A stretch of 64,000 nt of DNA from Globodera rostochiensis (taxonomy: Eukaryota; Nematoda; Chromadorea; Rhabditida; Heteroderidae). The notes below the pieces were generated by a model. The model saw only the letters and a program-made list of their open reading frames with translations. It was not told where the DNA came from and did no database searches. This document shows positions 62,578 through 64,000 of the stretch, piece by piece. A program made the position numbers and the translations under genes. The first letter of the stretch is position 1; each line of letters opens with the position of its first letter. The DNA lies in contig JAEVLN010000001.1 in NCBI GenBank assembly GCA_018350325.1, positions 1,663,501 through 1,727,500 of the forward strand, written 5' to 3'.

Positions 62578-64000
62578 ATGGACGGACGGACAGAGGACGA
62601 CAAATTTGATGGACGGAGGACAAACGAATCGAATTTGATGGAGGAAATTCAAACAGAAAATGGATTTAATTGATTATAATTGTTGGGTTCACTCATTTGC
62701 TGTATTAATGTTGGAATCTGTGTACATTAATTGTTGTATGTGCTACTTGTCATGAAAATAAAAGAGCACTAATTTCTTTTTTTTTGTCTCAAAAATCTTG
62801 AATAGGTATGCCAAACCACCGAGGCTATGACCAAACAAGTAAAAACTCGAAAACAAAATTTTTGGAGGTTTTATTTGACCGGTAACCCTCTGAGATATGC
62901 CTGCTTCTAAACTGGATCAGACAAGCAGCGTCTGATCATTCCAAATGATCCCATCCGGTGATGGAGGGCTGATCAGTGATCACAGGATGAGAAACAAAAA
63001 AACCAATATGGCCATTTATATTTATTTATTTATGAGTGTAAAAATTTAAACATTTTCAGTCACAAATTTGGGACAAAATGTCGAGTTCATTCATTTGTTC
63101 ATGGACATCACGCCAAAGTGCCGCCGGCTCGTCAAAATTGGTCTATAAAAGAAAAACGATTTGGGTGCCATTTTGGCCAACGCCTTTATGAACAAAATGA
63201 GACGGCAAAAATTGACAAAAATTTTATTAAAAATTGCATAAAAATGAATAAATGAATGACTAATCGTTTGTTTACTATTTGAAGCATAAAAAACAAATTA
63301 CATAAAAATGGCAAATTTGTTGAGGGAGGGGGGACGCGGACAGAGAAGCAGACAAATGTGAGAGAGTGTGGGGAGAATGAGACCCTTTTTTGGTACGAGG
63401 GGGGCGATAGGGGAGGAAATAGTGTGCCGTGCCGTGCCACGGCAGAGAAGTCAGAGAAAGGACGGCAAAAAATTGCGTTTAAATGTTAGACGACAAAAGA
63501 GAAAGAAAGCAGAGCAGAAAAAGTGCCTTCCCGTGTGAACAAAATCACGCTGATCTGATCTGATCCGGTTCAAAAATTGGACCCGATCAAAAAATTCATC
63601 GTGATTGGACACCATAAGCTGATCGGGAACAAGTGGATCACACGATCAGGTTCACATCATGACGATAGAACCAAAATTGCGGTACACATCGGTTCAGTGC
63701 CCACGGTTCAGTGCCGCACGTTTCAGTGCCGCACGGTTCAGTGCCGGACAGTTCAGTGCCAGCGATTGAAAGGCTATAACTTTTTTTAAACTCAACCAAA
63801 TCAAACAAACAAGATGTCATTCGAAAGTTCTAAGCTTTTAAAAGCTATTGTCAAGCCAAAGCTACTCAATTAAAAAATTCGTGAAAAAGTTATCTCAATA
63901 ACATTATGAAAACCCCTTGATTTTGCGTGTTTTTTCACATTAAACTTTTTTTAAATAATTAAACCGCTTGTTTTATTTTTTAAATGATTCATCTCATTTA
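62578..64000. other. Intergenic
   Basis: F-box-like 3' flank to about 62775, then A/T-rich sequence. Purine-rich stretch at 63320-63520, CTGATC words at 63545-63660. No gene seen. Confidence 0.5.
63690..63765. repeat. cggttcagtgccgcacg tandem repeat
   Basis: Four to five copies of a 17-base unit (cggttcagtgccgcacg with small changes). Confidence 0.8.

Overview
The window looks like nuclear DNA of a nematode, most probably a cyst nematode (Globodera or Heterodera). All well-supported genes are animal genes split by mostly short introns (about 45-80 bases, some over 1 kb). At least three introns use GC-AG instead of GT-AG ends, a feature enriched in cyst nematodes. The window also holds five members of a multigene F-box-like family that I associate with cyst nematodes. 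No bacterial operon, plasmid, phage or CRISPR signal is visible. Exon models were built by hand from reading frame, splice sites and family conservation. For most complete models the exon lengths sum to a multiple of three.

Layout. 0-10 kb: the 3' end of a biogenic-amine GPCR (+), then an SLC66A2-type PQ-loop gene (-) and CNEP1R1/nepr-1 (-). 10.4-16.1 kb: a segmentally duplicated and scrambled block on the - strand with an orphan SIX homeobox exon, two paralogous small membrane-protein genes fused to patched-related (ptr) exons, an intact bag-1 gene and a decayed bag-1 copy. 17.3-18.5 kb: F-box-like copy 1 (frameshifted). 19-25 kb: TMED3/7-type p24 (-), BRI3 (+) and a Costars/ABRA protein (-). 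25.9-30.6 kb: gamma-glutamyltransferase (-). 31.8-41.9 kb, all on +: PBDC1, isopentenyl-diphosphate isomerase, signal peptidase subunit SPCS3, pyroglutamyl-peptidase I, a possible RNA polymerase I RPA34-like protein and a PNRC-like protein. 44.1-46.6 kb: a head-to-head pair of F-box-like genes. 47.1-51.3 kb: hnRNP Q/R (-). 53.1-54.1 kb: a C2H2 gene with one finger per exon (+). 54.8-58.6 kb: a TRPA-type channel core (-). 59.8-62.6 kb: a second head-to-head F-box-like pair, duplicated from the first.

The housekeeping genes are unrelated neighbours rather than a pathway. The two dynamic parts are the F-box-like family, which moves as an inverted divergent unit around a short palindromic promoter, and the ptr/bag-1 block, where duplication and deletion have joined exons of different genes in frame. 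Several small repeat families (CTGATCAG-rich, CGAGACTCTCGA-type, GGGATCCCGG-type, long G/C and polypurine runs) fill introns and intergenic DNA.
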